Shown here: positions 52,576 to 62,466 of the stretch, in pieces
Position numbering within the stretch: position 1 is the first letter of the stretch
How the letters are laid out: every line of letters starts with the position of its first letter
Assembly: GCF_016887565.1 (NCBI RefSeq)
Contig: NZ_CP069396.1
Location: 3,313,001 to 3,377,000, forward strand
Reading direction: 5' to 3'
Origin: Archangium violaceum
GTDB lineage: Bacteria > Myxococcota > Myxococcia > Myxococcales > Myxococcaceae
Length of the DNA: 64,000 nucleotides
The notes under the pieces: generated by a model
What the model saw: the letters and a program-made list of their open reading frames with translations, nothing else
Told to the model about the DNA's origin: nothing
The model's database searches: none
Program-made: the position numbers and the translations under genes

Positions 52576-53057
52576 GCGTATAGGCGGGAGAGAGGCCATG
52601 TAGAGGGAGAGGGCTGGAGCGCAGGAGCCGAGGAGGGCCGCTGACGGGGCCGCCCGAGCAGTACGCCAGGCGGGTGGAGAAGCCGCGCAGCCCCTTGGGA
52701 TACACGTCGGCCCAGGCCGCCTTCCCATGAGGTGCGCGGCAGGGGACTGGCTCTCTTGGCTGGGGCGGCTTGAGCCTCAATACCACGCGGTCTGGGGGGG
52801 CCCTCGCGCCGGGGCCAGCCCCGCACCTGCCGTGGCCAGGCCCAGGTGCTCTAGAATCGCTCGCACTCCACCCCCTCCCTTCACGTACGCCAGCACCCGA
52901 CGCCTGCCTCCACACCTCACGCAGACGAACACGTCTAAGTCGAACGTCCTCTTGAGCAACTCTGCCCAGTCCACTCGCGGCGACTTCTCCTTCATCGGCT
53001 CCTTCCTGGCCGCTACCTCAAGCCTCGCGCTTGCCTCCTCCTCACCTGCTTGAGGGA
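52576..53057 (-). mobile_element. Short IS91-derived element (482 bp)
   Basis: It shares both ends with 33300-33777: GCGTATAGGCGGGAGAGAGG at one side and the CTTGAGGGA breakpoint at the other. It encodes only the transposase C-terminus (VDWAELLKRTFDLDVFVCVR). It truncates the acyl-CoA dehydrogenase on one side and a histidine kinase on the other. Confidence 0.75.
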
Positions 53058-53604
53058 GCGCGACACGCATGGAGAGATCGTCCGCTGGTTCGGCACCAAC
53101 ACCAACGTGGATGAGCAGCGCCGCCAGGCCACCGCGCTCAAGGAGGCCGTCGAGGCGCGCGACATCTTTCTCTCGGTCGCGAGCCACGAGCTCAAGACGC
53201 CGCTCACGCCCATGGCGATCCGCCTCCAAGGGCTCGCGCGCACTCTCGACAAACAGGCCGACTCACCTTTCGTGCAACAAGTGCGCGCGTACACCGAAAG
53301 CGCGAAGCGGCAGATCGACAAGCTCGCCGCGCTGGTCAACGACTTGCTCGACGTGTCGCGGATCTCCTCCGGGCGGTTCCGGATGGAGCTGGAGCCGACA
53401 GATCTGGCGGTGCTCGCTCGGGACGTGGTGACGCGCTTCGAGCCGGAGGCGCAGCGCGCGGGCTCATCGCTGGAACTGCACGCGCCGCCCTCCCTGACCG
53501 CTCGCTCCGCGAAGCTGCGTGTCGAGCAGGTGTTCACCAACCTCGTCGACAACGCGATCAAGTATGGCGCCGGCGCGCCGCTCTCGGTGACGCTCGAGCG
53601 AATG
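53058..53604 (+). pseudogene. Histidine kinase fragment (PAS end, HisKA, partial ATPase)
   Basis: The frame starts in a PAS C-cap (THGEIVRWFGTNTNVDEQRR), then the dimerisation and phosphoacceptor helix FLSVASHELKTPLTPM (His in SHELKTP). The ATPase N-box VEQVFTNLVDNAIKYG follows, after which the frame is lost at LSVTLER. The G boxes are missing, so ATP cannot be bound. The sequence 53605-53705 holds no clear gene. Confidence 0.75.
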
Positions 53605-53705
53605 TTGTTCCCGGTGAACGCGCTTTCGAGATAGTACCGGATTGCCACACCCACCTTCACGCTGCCAACGAGCTGCGTGAGCCTGTTCAACCGGAAGAGG
53701 CAGCA

Positions 53706-56675
53706 ATGCAATCACAGGTGCGCAGGAGTGTACGGGCATGGTCTCCCATGCCACTTTTCGCAGCGTTCGCGGTCTGCTCCCTTGTCGTAGGCTGCTCGAC
53801 ATCGTCGGCGCCGTCGACGCCGGAGCTCGAGGTTGTGCGCGCGGGCGCGGTCATTCAAGACGCCAATTTCGCCGACTCCGTCTTCGTCAACGGCCTCCAG
53901 GGGCCGACCACCATGACCTTCGCGCCCGACGGGCGCCTGTTCGTCTCGGAGAAGAACGGCTCGCTGCGCATCGTCGAGAACGGCCAGCTTCTGCCGACTC
54001 CGTTCGTGGCGCTCACCGTGGACGATGACAACGAGCGCGGGCTGATGGGCATCGCGTTCGATCCCAACTTCCCCCATAACCATTACCTGTATGTTTATTA
54101 CACGGCAGACGACGGCACCATTCACAATCGCCTGAGCCGCTTCACCGCCAACGGCAATGTGGCGGTGCCCGGGAGCGAGCTGGTGCTCGCCGACTTTCCG
54201 ACGCTCGACGCCGCCAACCACAACGGCGGCGCGGTTCACTTCGGACTCGACGGCAAGCTCTACGTCTCGGTCGGCGAAAACGCGGTCTCCTCCAACTCGC
54301 AGAGCCTGAACACGCCGCTCGGCAAGCTGCTGCGCTTCAACCCGGACGGCACCATCCCCACCGACAATCCGTTCTACGCGACCGCCACGGGGCTCGCCAA
54401 GGCGACCTGGGCGCTGGGTCTGCGCAATCCCTTCACCTTCGCCGTTCAGCCCGGCACGGGGACCCTGTTCATCAACGACGTGGGCGAAGGCGGCTGGGAG
54501 GAGATCAACCGCGGCCAGGCCGGTGCCAACTACGGCTGGCCGTTCACGGAAGGTTATTTCACGAATCGCCCGGAGCTCACGCAGCCGTTCTTCGCGTACC
54601 CGCATGGCACCGGTACGGCCGCCGGTAACTGCATTGCAGGCGGTGCCTTCTACAACCCACCGACCTCGGCGTTTCCCGGCGCATACTACGGCCAGTACTT
54701 CTTCGCGGATTACACCAACAACTGGATCAGGCGCATCGACCCCAACTCCGGCGCGAATTCGCTGTTCGCGACGGACATCGCGGGGCCTGTGGATCTCGAC
54801 GTGGGGCCCGACGGCGCGCTCTACTATCTGGCGCGCGGTTCGGGCCAGGTGGGTCGCATCGCCTACACGGCGTCGCTGCCGCCGAGCATCGCTCAGCAGC
54901 CAGCGAACGCGCTGGTGTCGGTCGGCTATCCGGCGACCTTCACGGTCTCGGCGAGCGGAGAGCCGCCGCTCACCTATCAATGGCAGCGGGGCGGCGTGAA
55001 CATCGCCGGTGCGACGTCGCCGAGCTACGTGCTGAACTCCGCGCAGCTCGCCGACAGTGGCGCGCGCTTCCGCGTGGTCGTGACCAACGGGCTTGGCTCG
55101 ACCACCAGCGCCGAGGCGGTGCTGACGGTGACGTCCAACAAGCCGCCGGTGGCCACGATCGTGACACCGGGCGCGAGCGCGACCTACACCGCGGCCACCA
55201 ACCTGACGTTCTCCGGCTCGGCCAGCGACCAGGAGGATGGCTCGCTGCCGCCGAGCGCGATGACCTGGAGCATCGTCTTCCACCACGATACCCACACGCA
55301 CCCAGCCATGCCCGATACCACTGGCATCGCGAGCGGGAGCTGGCTGATCCCGAACGTCGGCGAGAGCTCGTCCAACGTCTGGTATCGCGTGTGGCTCACG
55401 GTGCGCGACTCGATCGGCCTCACCCACACGACGTATCGCGACGTCTATCCGGTCACGGTGCCGATCACGGTGCACACCGTGCCGTTCGGGCTGCAGGTGC
55501 TGATGGACGGGCAGCCGTTCACGGCGCCGCACAACACGGTCGGCGTGGTCGGCGTCATCCGCTCGGTGGGCGTCGACTCACCGCAGTACGCGAACGGAAA
55601 ATTCTGGGCGTTCTCGTCGTGGTCGGACGGCGGCGCGCAATCGCATACCTTCACCACGCCTGGCAGCTCGGCCACATTTACGGCCACCTTCGTCGAGACC
55701 TCGGGCGGGAGCTGCTACCAGATTCAAAGCGAGCGCACGGACAAGTGGCTCACCGTCAACACCGCGGGCAAGGTCGTCGCCGGCAGCACGACGCAAGCCG
55801 GGGGGCAGATCTTCCAGCTCGTTCCGACCGGCACCCGGTACAAGCTCAAGGGCTCGGGCAGCGCGTTCCTGGCGGTGGTGTCAAACCAGCTCACGATGAG
55901 CGCAAACTTCTCCAGCGCGGAGTCGTTCACGCAGCTTCCCTGCGGCTATGGCGGGCGCACGCGTGTCGGCTTCCAGGCCTCGTCGGGAAGCGCGCCCCAC
56001 TGGAAGGAAGCCACGCCGGGCGAGCCGATCCAGAGCGGTGACGGCGGCAATGGCGGCGCCTGCAACGCGGCCGATGGCGGCGCTTGGGAGGGCTTCTACC
56101 TCGAACCGGTGGCCTGCCCGGGGAGCAGCACCGGCCCGGTGTGCGGCAACGGCACCGTCGAGGGCAGCGAGCAGTGCGACGACGGCAACACCAGCTCGGG
56201 CGATGGCTGCAATGCGACGTGCACCATCGAGGCCGGCAGCAGCGCGGGCTGCTTCCGCATCCAGAGCGAGCGCACCGACAATTGGCTCACCGTCGACGGC
56301 ACGGGCAAGGTGGCCGCCCTCAGCACGACGCAGACCGGTGGCGAGGTCTTCGAGCTCGTCACGAGCGGCACGCAATACAAGCTCCGAGGCGCGAGCGGCG
56401 CGTACCTGGCGGTGGTCGCGAACCAGCTCACCGTGAACGCCACGCTTGGCACGGCGGAGCCGTTCACGCGCCACGCCTGCGGCGTCTACGGCGGCCGCAA
56501 TCGCTATGGCTTCGAATCGTCGACGGGCACCGCGCGCAACTGGAAGGAGGTCACCCCCGGCGCTCCCATCCAGAGCGGAAGTGGCGGCAACGGGGGCGTC
56601 TGCAATGCCACCGACGGTGGATCGTGGGAAGCCTTCTACCTCGAGCCCGCGACCTGCCCCGGAGCGAAGAGGTAG
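53706..56675 (+). CDS. PQQ-dependent sugar dehydrogenase-like lipoprotein with Ig and beta-trefoil-like domains
   Basis: 989 residues from ATG 53706 (GAAGAGG 5 nt before). A lipoprotein signal (FAAFAVCSLVVGC) is followed by a six-bladed GSDH/sorbosone-dehydrogenase propeller (about 55-390: GPTTMTFAPDGRLFVSEKNG, RGLMGIAFDPNF, WALGLRNPFTFAV, GANYGWPFTEGY). An Ig-like domain (395-475), a PKD-like region and two copies of a lectin-like repeat (IQSERTDKWLTVNTAGKVVA and IQSERTDNWLTVDGTGKVAA) come next, separated by a DUF4215 Cys motif (CGNGTVEGSEQCDDGNTSSG). Probably surface-attached and acting on sugars. Confidence 0.88.
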   Translation: MQSQVRRSVRAWSPMPLFAAFAVCSLVVGCSTSSAPSTPELEVVRAGAVIQDANFADSVFVNGLQGPTTMTFAPDGRLFVSEKNGSLRIVENGQLLPTPFVALTVDDDNERGLMGIAFDPNFPHNHYLYVYYTADDGTIHNRLSRFTANGNVAVPGSELVLADFPTLDAANHNGGAVHFGLDGKLYVSVGENAVSSNSQSLNTPLGKLLRFNPDGTIPTDNPFYATATGLAKATWALGLRNPFTFAVQPGTGTLFINDVGEGGWEEINRGQAGANYGWPFTEGYFTNRPELTQPFFAYPHGTGTAAGNCIAGGAFYNPPTSAFPGAYYGQYFFADYTNNWIRRIDPNSGANSLFATDIAGPVDLDVGPDGALYYLARGSGQVGRIAYTASLPPSIAQQPANALVSVGYPATFTVSASGEPPLTYQWQRGGVNIAGATSPSYVLNSAQLADSGARFRVVVTNGLGSTTSAEAVLTVTSNKPPVATIVTPGASATYTAATNLTFSGSASDQEDGSLPPSAMTWSIVFHHDTHTHPAMPDTTGIASGSWLIPNVGESSSNVWYRVWLTVRDSIGLTHTTYRDVYPVTVPITVHTVPFGLQVLMDGQPFTAPHNTVGVVGVIRSVGVDSPQYANGKFWAFSSWSDGGAQSHTFTTPGSSATFTATFVETSGGSCYQIQSERTDKWLTVNTAGKVVAGSTTQAGGQIFQLVPTGTRYKLKGSGSAFLAVVSNQLTMSANFSSAESFTQLPCGYGGRTRVGFQASSGSAPHWKEATPGEPIQSGDGGNGGACNAADGGAWEGFYLEPVACPGSSTGPVCGNGTVEGSEQCDDGNTSSGDGCNATCTIEAGSSAGCFRIQSERTDNWLTVDGTGKVAALSTTQTGGEVFELVTSGTQYKLRGASGAYLAVVANQLTVNATLGTAEPFTRHACGVYGGRNRYGFESSTGTARNWKEVTPGAPIQSGSGGNGGVCNATDGGSWEAFYLEPATCPGAKR

Positions 56676-56777
56676 GTCCCCCACCCCGTAGACCCAGGGA
56701 AGTGGAGCGCCCAGACGGGCCGGAAGCCCCAGCGGCTTCCGGCCCGGTGAGACTCCACACAGGGGCTCCTGGCTTAC

Positions 56778-56982
56778 CAGTCGAACGTCCTCTTGAGCAA
56801 CTCTGCCCAGTCCACTCGCGGCGACTTCTCCTTCATCGGCTCCTTCCTGGCCGCTACCTCAAGCCTCGCGCTTGCCTCCTCCTCACCTGCTTGAGGGACC
56901 AGAAATGGCCGCAGTTTGGCGCCTGGAGCGAAGACGCCGTGGAACCTCGTGAGGTTTGCCCGAGGCGGAGGCACCAGGGATG
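56778..56982 (-). mobile_element. IS91-family transposase relic (internal piece)
   Basis: It encodes [40 protein letters not shown] and VDWAELLKRTFDW, lacking both element ends. Here the usual CTTGAGGGA site is read through, unlike in the short elements. Confidence 0.7.
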
Positions 56983-57180
56983 CCAACACCAGAAGCCCAG
57001 GCGCTGTACCGGGGTAGGGCCAGTCTGGTGGAGAACGTCAACGCACAGCTCAAGCAGCACTACGGCCTGGAGAAGCTGGTGGTGCGCGGGCTGGACAAGG
57101 TGACGAGCGTGGCCGTGCTCACGGCTCTGGCGCACAACCTGCTTGTCCACGGCTCCACTCTCGTGAACCTGCTGGGCTGA
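56983..57180 (+). pseudogene. DDE transposase (IS5/IS1182-like), C-terminal fragment
   Basis: TPEAQALYRGRASLVENVNA then QLKQHYGLEKLVVRGLDKVT and LTALAHNLLVHGS is the end of a DDE transposase, with the catalytic Glu in SLVENVNAQLK. The N-terminal part and element ends are absent. Confidence 0.65.
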
Positions 57181-57329
57181 CAACTACCACGGACCCGCCG
57201 CGACCTCCGCCGGGCCCACGTCCCATCACGCTCCTATGCGCCCTATCCGGTCCGGGTGTCGGCCGACGAGGGCCGCGCTGCGCCCTCATCTGGCCTTCCT
57301 CCTCGATAATTTATCGACTGCTCTTCAGC

Positions 57330-57479
57330 GCTCGACTGGGGCTGGTACAAGCAGAGCTGGGTCCGGTGGAAGCACAAGGAGATTGGCAATCCCTACACGG
57401 AGCCCTCCTCCTCGGACCAGCCGCGCGTGATAGCGGAGACCCTGGACGCTCAGTTGACCTGGCTCGACGGCTTCCTATG
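57330..57479 (+). pseudogene. Unrecognised C-terminal gene fragment
   Basis: An open frame reads WYKQSWVRWKHKEIGNPYTE then PSSSDQPRVIAETLDAQLTW and LDGFL before TGA. It looks protein-like but I do not recognise it, and no start or upstream part is present. 57181-57329 contains nothing I can support. Confidence 0.3.
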
Positions 57480-57556
57480 AACGACCGGTGGGCTCCCACG
57501 GAGCTCCGCCCAGCCCGCTCTGGGAGTGTGCCGCCCCTGGCTGCGGAGCTGCCCGC

Positions 57557-59023
57557 TCAATCCTGCCGCGGGCAGGCGGCTGCCGAGGGCGTCGTCCAAG
57601 CCCTGCCGAGCGCGGCGACGGCGAGCCGGTAGGCCGCGTCCTGCTCGACGCGGCGTTCGCCCACCGCGGGCTGCACGAAGCAGTGTGGCATCGCGCCATG
57701 ATGGGCGAGGGGCTCGGGCCAGACGAAGCGGAAGGCGAGCAACGGGATGCCGATCTCCATTCCCGAATGGGGCAGCGCCAGGTCCCATTTGTAGCCGCTG
57801 GTGTTGCCGCCATGCGTACCCCCCACTTCCTCGCCGACGAAGAGTCCGCGGTCGGTCGCGCGCAGCATCGAGGCGAGCTCGGCGCCACCCGAAAAGGTAT
57901 AGCCGTCGGCCAGCACCACCAGCCTCCCCGTGAAGACCGGCGCGACTGGTTGCCAATGGGTCATGAGCCCCTCGGGTGGGGCATTCAGCCGGAACAGGTC
58001 GCCCCCCGGGCCCTGGCGGACAGTGGGCAGTTCCTCGGCATCGTAGATGTCGTGCTCGAACACCTTGCCCGACAGGCTGGTCACCCGAAGCTTGTTCGGG
58101 CGCGAGCGCACCGAGGCATATTTCTGCATCGGCGCGGGAACGAGATACGAGAAGAGGATGCTCTCGTTCGGCTCGGAGCCGCCGCCATTGTCGCGAAGGT
58201 CGAGGATGAGGTTGCGCACGTTGCGGGCTTGGAGCGCATCGAAGATCGCCTGGAGGGTCGCGCGGTAATCGGCGCCGGCCGCGCGATAGCGCCGATTGCT
58301 GAATGTTGGGACATAGAGATAGGCAGTGTCGGCGTCGATCCATTGCAACGTTGCGACCGGGTTGGGATCGGGCGGCGGCGCGGGACGTGCGGAGACCGGG
58401 ACGGAGGAGAGGCGACGGCGCACGGCCCTGCCGTCCGGGAGCCGCAGCCGCAAGTCGAACGCCGGCTCGTTGCCTCGCATCCACCAGCGCGTGACGGCAT
58501 AGCCGCGGCCAGCACGATCGCGCATCACGCCGGTGCGGATGTCTCCGTCATGGGCGCTCGCCCGCATCATCTCGTCGAGCAGTGCGCGCTGCTCCTCTCC
58601 GTTGATGGCGAGCAGGCGAGTGCCAGCGGGGATGTCGGCCGCGGCGCCATGGCCGGCGACCACGAACACGCCGTCGTCCCGCCACAACAGGTCGAGCGGG
58701 AAGAGGCGTGCGTCCTCGCGGTGGCGGCAATTCATCGCGTCGCTGCGCGCGACCGACAGATGGCCCTCGCCGATGCCTCCGAGCAGTGGGCGGAGCGCAC
58801 GAAACAGCTCCTCGTCCGAACGGGCGCGGGCGGCCTCGGCGCGCGCCTGGGCCTTGCGGCGTTCCCAGTCCTGGCGAGTCTGTCGCCAGTAGAGGTCCGG
58901 CATCGCGGTCTCTACCGTGGAAATGGCGAGCTCCAGATCCTCGCGAGCCTGGAGCGGCGTGAGGCTGCCGGACGGGCATGAGGAAACGGCGAGTCGCAAG
59001 GCCAGCACGGCGGAGACGAGCAT
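57557..59023 (-). CDS. S41-family (tail-specific) peptidase
   Basis: 488 residues from ATG 59023 with GCAGGAGGGCG just upstream. A short N-terminal hydrophobic segment suggests export. A helical N-domain (to about 110) is followed by a PDZ-like part (VVAGHGAAADIPAGTRLLAI) and the S41 core: YLYVPTFSN, LILDLRDNGGGSEPNESILF and VVLADGYTFSGGAELASMLR, where the Ser of TFSGGAE is the nucleophile. The family's Lys partner should lie about 25 residues on. It probably degrades peptides in the periplasm or outside the cell. It is not in an operon. Confidence 0.85.
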   Translation of the reverse strand: MLVSAVLALRLAVSSCPSGSLTPLQAREDLELAISTVETAMPDLYWRQTRQDWERRKAQARAEAARARSDEELFRALRPLLGGIGEGHLSVARSDAMNCRHREDARLFPLDLLWRDDGVFVVAGHGAAADIPAGTRLLAINGEEQRALLDEMMRASAHDGDIRTGVMRDRAGRGYAVTRWWMRGNEPAFDLRLRLPDGRAVRRRLSSVPVSARPAPPPDPNPVATLQWIDADTAYLYVPTFSNRRYRAAGADYRATLQAIFDALQARNVRNLILDLRDNGGGSEPNESILFSYLVPAPMQKYASVRSRPNKLRVTSLSGKVFEHDIYDAEELPTVRQGPGGDLFRLNAPPEGLMTHWQPVAPVFTGRLVVLADGYTFSGGAELASMLRATDRGLFVGEEVGGTHGGNTSGYKWDLALPHSGMEIGIPLLAFRFVWPEPLAHHGAMPHCFVQPAVGERRVEQDAAYRLAVAALGRAWTTPSAAACPRQD

Positions 59024-59170
59024 CGCCCTCCTGCTAATGCAGGGCCGTGACGATCGCCAGGGGCATCACTCCCATCTCAGCTCCAGGGTGTGTCTGGCGG
59101 CCGTGGCGTGGATCTTCAAGCCGGGCTACCGGCGAAGACCCAGGCGCCACGGCCCCTGGCTGCGCTCGTC

Positions 59171-62100
59171 TCAGGGAGTGACGGTGACGAGCGTGCCCGC
59201 CCTGGCGTTGTTGTCCTCGAACAGCTCGACCATTCCGTTCTGCGGATCCACCACGGCCCCCACGTAGTACGCTCCCGTGTTGGGCACGTACGCCGGGCCC
59301 ACCACCGACAGCAGCTGGCACTGGCCCGCGCTCAGCGTCGCCGTGGAGTTGTAGCCCAGGAAGGCATCCGGCGAGGGGCCCATGGGGCCGTTCGGAGTGA
59401 TGGTGGTGTCCGCCGACAGGTAGACTTCCACCACCGTGCTCCCAGCCTGCGTGCCCTGGTTGCACACCGTCACCGAGGCCGTGAGCGACTGGCCCTGCTT
59501 CACGGTGCTCGCGCTCGACACCGCCGAGACGAAGAAGTCCGGCTTGTTGCCAATGCCGATGCGGTTGCCCGCCTTGGCGTTGTTGTCCTCGATGAGCTCC
59601 GCCAGCGAGTTCTGCCCATCCACCACCGCGCCCAGGTAGTAGGTGCCGTCCGCGGGCACGTACGCCGAGCCCTGCACCGTCAGCGCCTTGCACTGCCCCG
59701 CGGTGAGGTACTGCGGAGCGGCACTGCCCAGGAAGCTATCCGGCGAAGGCCCCGTGGGCCCGTTGGGCGTGATGGTGGTATCCGCCGAGAGGTAGACTTC
59801 CACCGACGTGGTGCCCGCCTGAGTGCCCTGGTTGCACACCGTCACCGAGGCGGTGAGCTGCTGGCCCGGCAGGGCGCTGGCCGGCCCCGTCACCGCTGAC
59901 ACCACGAAGTCCGGCTTGTTACCGATGCCCAGGCGGGTGCCCGCCTTGGTGTTGTTGTCCTCGATCAACTCGGCCACGGAGCTCTGAGGATCCGCCACCG
60001 CGCCCAGGTAGTAGGCGCCGTCCGCGGGCACGTACGCCGAGCCCTGCACCGTCAGCGTCTGGCACTGGCCGGCGCTCAGGTACGTCGAAGAGGCGGAGCC
60101 CACGAAGGAGTCAGGCGAAGGCCCCGTGGGCCCATTGGGAGTGATGGTGGTGTCCGCCGAGAGGTAGACCTCCACCGGCGCGCTGCCCCCCACGGTACCC
60201 TGGTTGCACACCGTCACCGAGGCGGTGAGCTGCTGGCCCGGCAGGGCGCTGGCCGGCCCCGTCACCGCCGAGACGATGAAGTCCGGCTTGCGGCCGATGC
60301 CCATGCGGGTGCCTGCCCGGGTGTTGTTGTCCTCGAGCAGCTCGGCCACGTCGCTGTACGGGTCCGCGACGGCGCCCAGGTAGTAGGCGCCCTCGGTGGG
60401 CACGGACGGCGAGCCCTGCAGCGTCAGCGTCTGACACTGGCTCGGGTTGAGGTACTGCGAATAGACAGAGCCCACGAAGGAGTCAGGCGAAGGCCCCATC
60501 GGCCCGTTGGGGGTGATGGTGGTGTCCGCCGAGAGGTACACCTCCACGCCGGTGCTGCCACCCTGAGTGCCCTGGTTGCACACCGTCACCGAGGCGGTGA
60601 ACTGCTGCCCGGGGCTGCTCGACACGAAGCTGGCCGGCCCCGTCACCGCCGAGACGATGAAGTCCGGCTTGTTGCCGATGCCCATGCGGGTGCCCGCCTT
60701 GGTGTTGTTGCTCTCGATCAGCTCGGCCACGGAGTTCTGCGGATCCGCCACCGCCCCCAGGTAGAAGCCGCCCTCGGTGGGCACGTACGCCGAGCCCTGC
60801 ACCGCCAGCGTCTGGCACTGCCCTGCGTTGAGGTACGGCGAGGAGACATAGCCCACGTAGGAGTCCGGCGAAGGCCCCGTGGGCCCGCTGGGCGTGATGG
60901 TGGTGTCCGCCGAGAGGTACACCTCCACGCTGGTGCTGCCCCCTTGCGTACCCTGGTTGCACACCGTCACCGAGGCAGTGAACTGCTGCCCGGACGGGGC
61001 GCTGGCAGGCCCCGTCACCGCCGAGACGATGAAGTCCGGCTTGTTGCCAATGCCCAGGCGGGTGCCCGCCTTGGTGTTGTTGTCCTCGATCAACTCGGCC
61101 ACGGAGCTCTGAGGATCCGCCACCGCGCCCAGGTAGTAGGCGCCGTCCGCGGGCACGTACGCCGAGCCCTGCACCGTCAGCGTCTGGCACTGGCCGGCGC
61201 TCAGGTACGTCGAAGAGGCGGAGCCCACGAAGGAGTCAGGCGAAGGCCCCGTGGGCCCATTGGGAGTGATGGTGGTGTCCGCCGAGAGGTAGACCTCCAC
61301 CGGCGCGCTGCCCCCCACGGTACCCTGGTTGCACACCGTCACCGAGGCGGTGAGCTGCTGGCCCGGCAGGGCGCTGGCCGGCCCCGTCACCGCCGAGACG
61401 ATGAAGTCCGGCTTGCGGCCGATGCCCATGCGGGTGCCTGCCCGGGTGTTGTTGTCCTCGAGCAGCTCGGCCACGTCGCTGTACGGGTCCGCGACGGCGC
61501 CCAGGTAGTAGGCGCCCTCGGTGGGCACGGACGGCGAGCCCTGCAGCGTCAGCGTCTGACACTGGCTCGGGTTGAGGTACTGCGAATAGACAGAGCCCAC
61601 GAAGGAGTCAGGCGAAGGCCCCATCGGCCCGTTGGGGGTGATGGTGGTGTCCGCCGAGAGGTACACCTCCACGCCGGTGCTGCCACCCTGAGTGCCCTGG
61701 TTGCACACCGTCACCGAGGCGGTGAACTGCTGCCCGGGGCTGCTCGACACGAAGCTGGCCGGCCCCGTCACCGCCGAGACGATGAAGTCCGGCTTGTTGC
61801 CGATGCCCATGCGGGTGCCCGCCTTGGCGTTGTTGTTCTCCAGTACCTCCACCACGGAGTTCTGCGGATCCGCCACCGCGCCCAGGTAGTAGCCACCCTC
61901 GGTGGGCACGTACGCCGAGCCCTGCACCGCCAGCGTCTGGCACTGGCCGGGGTTGAAGTACTGGGAGGAGACAGAGCCCACGTAGGAATCCGGCGAAGGC
62001 CCGGTGGAACCCATGGGAGTGATGGTGGTGTCCGTCGAGAGGTACACCTCCACGCCGGTGCTGCCCCCTTGCGTACCCTGGTTGCACACCGTCACCGAGG

Positions 62101-62299
62101 CAGTGAGCTGCTGCCCGGGCATGGCGCTGGCGGGCCCCGTCACCGAGGACACCACGAAGTCCGGACCGGATACGACAGCCTGGCTCGTGGTACCGCGCTC
62201 AACTGCCGTGCTGCTGTCCGCCGAGCCCTCGCACCCCGCCGCCGCCAGCAACGCCACCGCTCCCAGAAGGCTTCCGACCCTGCTGGTCCTTCGATTCAT
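59171..62299 (-). CDS. Lipoprotein with eight CARDB repeats
   Basis: 1042 residues. A lipoprotein signal (LGAVALLAAAGC) is followed by eight CARDB-type Ig-like domains of about 125 residues, each opening PDFIVSAVTGPAS and containing ASVTVCNQGTQGGSTGVEVY, TTITPNGPTGPSPDSFVGS and CQTLTVQGSAYVPADGAYYL. Each domain keeps a Cys pair (VCNQG, QCQTL). CARDB domains are adhesion or spacer modules on surface proteins. Domains 2-3 and 5-6 are almost identical at DNA level (1125-bp offset), showing recent duplication. Confidence 0.9.
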   Translation of the reverse strand: MNRRTSRVGSLLGAVALLAAAGCEGSADSSTAVERGTTSQAVVSGPDFVVSSVTGPASAMPGQQLTASVTVCNQGTQGGSTGVEVYLSTDTTITPMGSTGPSPDSYVGSVSSQYFNPGQCQTLAVQGSAYVPTEGGYYLGAVADPQNSVVEVLENNNAKAGTRMGIGNKPDFIVSAVTGPASFVSSSPGQQFTASVTVCNQGTQGGSTGVEVYLSADTTITPNGPMGPSPDSFVGSVYSQYLNPSQCQTLTLQGSPSVPTEGAYYLGAVADPYSDVAELLEDNNTRAGTRMGIGRKPDFIVSAVTGPASALPGQQLTASVTVCNQGTVGGSAPVEVYLSADTTITPNGPTGPSPDSFVGSASSTYLSAGQCQTLTVQGSAYVPADGAYYLGAVADPQSSVAELIEDNNTKAGTRLGIGNKPDFIVSAVTGPASAPSGQQFTASVTVCNQGTQGGSTSVEVYLSADTTITPSGPTGPSPDSYVGYVSSPYLNAGQCQTLAVQGSAYVPTEGGFYLGAVADPQNSVAELIESNNTKAGTRMGIGNKPDFIVSAVTGPASFVSSSPGQQFTASVTVCNQGTQGGSTGVEVYLSADTTITPNGPMGPSPDSFVGSVYSQYLNPSQCQTLTLQGSPSVPTEGAYYLGAVADPYSDVAELLEDNNTRAGTRMGIGRKPDFIVSAVTGPASALPGQQLTASVTVCNQGTVGGSAPVEVYLSADTTITPNGPTGPSPDSFVGSASSTYLSAGQCQTLTVQGSAYVPADGAYYLGAVADPQSSVAELIEDNNTKAGTRLGIGNKPDFVVSAVTGPASALPGQQLTASVTVCNQGTQAGTTSVEVYLSADTTITPNGPTGPSPDSFLGSAAPQYLTAGQCKALTVQGSAYVPADGTYYLGAVVDGQNSLAELIEDNNAKAGNRIGIGNKPDFFVSAVSSASTVKQGQSLTASVTVCNQGTQAGSTVVEVYLSADTTITPNGPMGPSPDAFLGYNSTATLSAGQCQLLSVVGPAYVPNTGAYYVGAVVDPQNGMVELFEDNNARAGTLVTVTP
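59930..61800 (-). repeat. Near-identical internal duplication in the CARDB gene
   Basis: Roughly 59930-60680 matches 61055-61805 almost base for base at a constant offset of 1125 bp (three domains of 375 bp). Confidence 0.8.
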
Positions 62300-62421
62300 G
62301 CGCCACCCCAGGTGAAATCAGTCAGTCCGGCCTACCGCGCAATTCACGCGAAGGGCGAAATAACAACTCGGGCGATGAAGGGACAAGCAAAATTGCCGCA
62401 ACTTTCCTCTCTCAGAGTATG

Positions 62422-62466
62422 AAAAAGCCACCTCTGCCTACTTGGAACGAGGGAGAGGTGGCTCTT
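62422..62466 (-). terminator. Orphan terminator pointing leftward
   Basis: AGCCACCTCT and AGAGGTGGCT form a 10-bp stem. On the minus strand it is followed by a TTTTT-type run, so it would stop leftward transcription. The gene it served lay to the right and has been replaced by the IS91 end at 62481. Confidence 0.6.

Noticed and set aside
60944-62422. Plus-strand open frame antisense to the CARDB gene
   Set aside because: It simply mirrors the CARDB repeats; His/Arg/Gly-rich with no start context.
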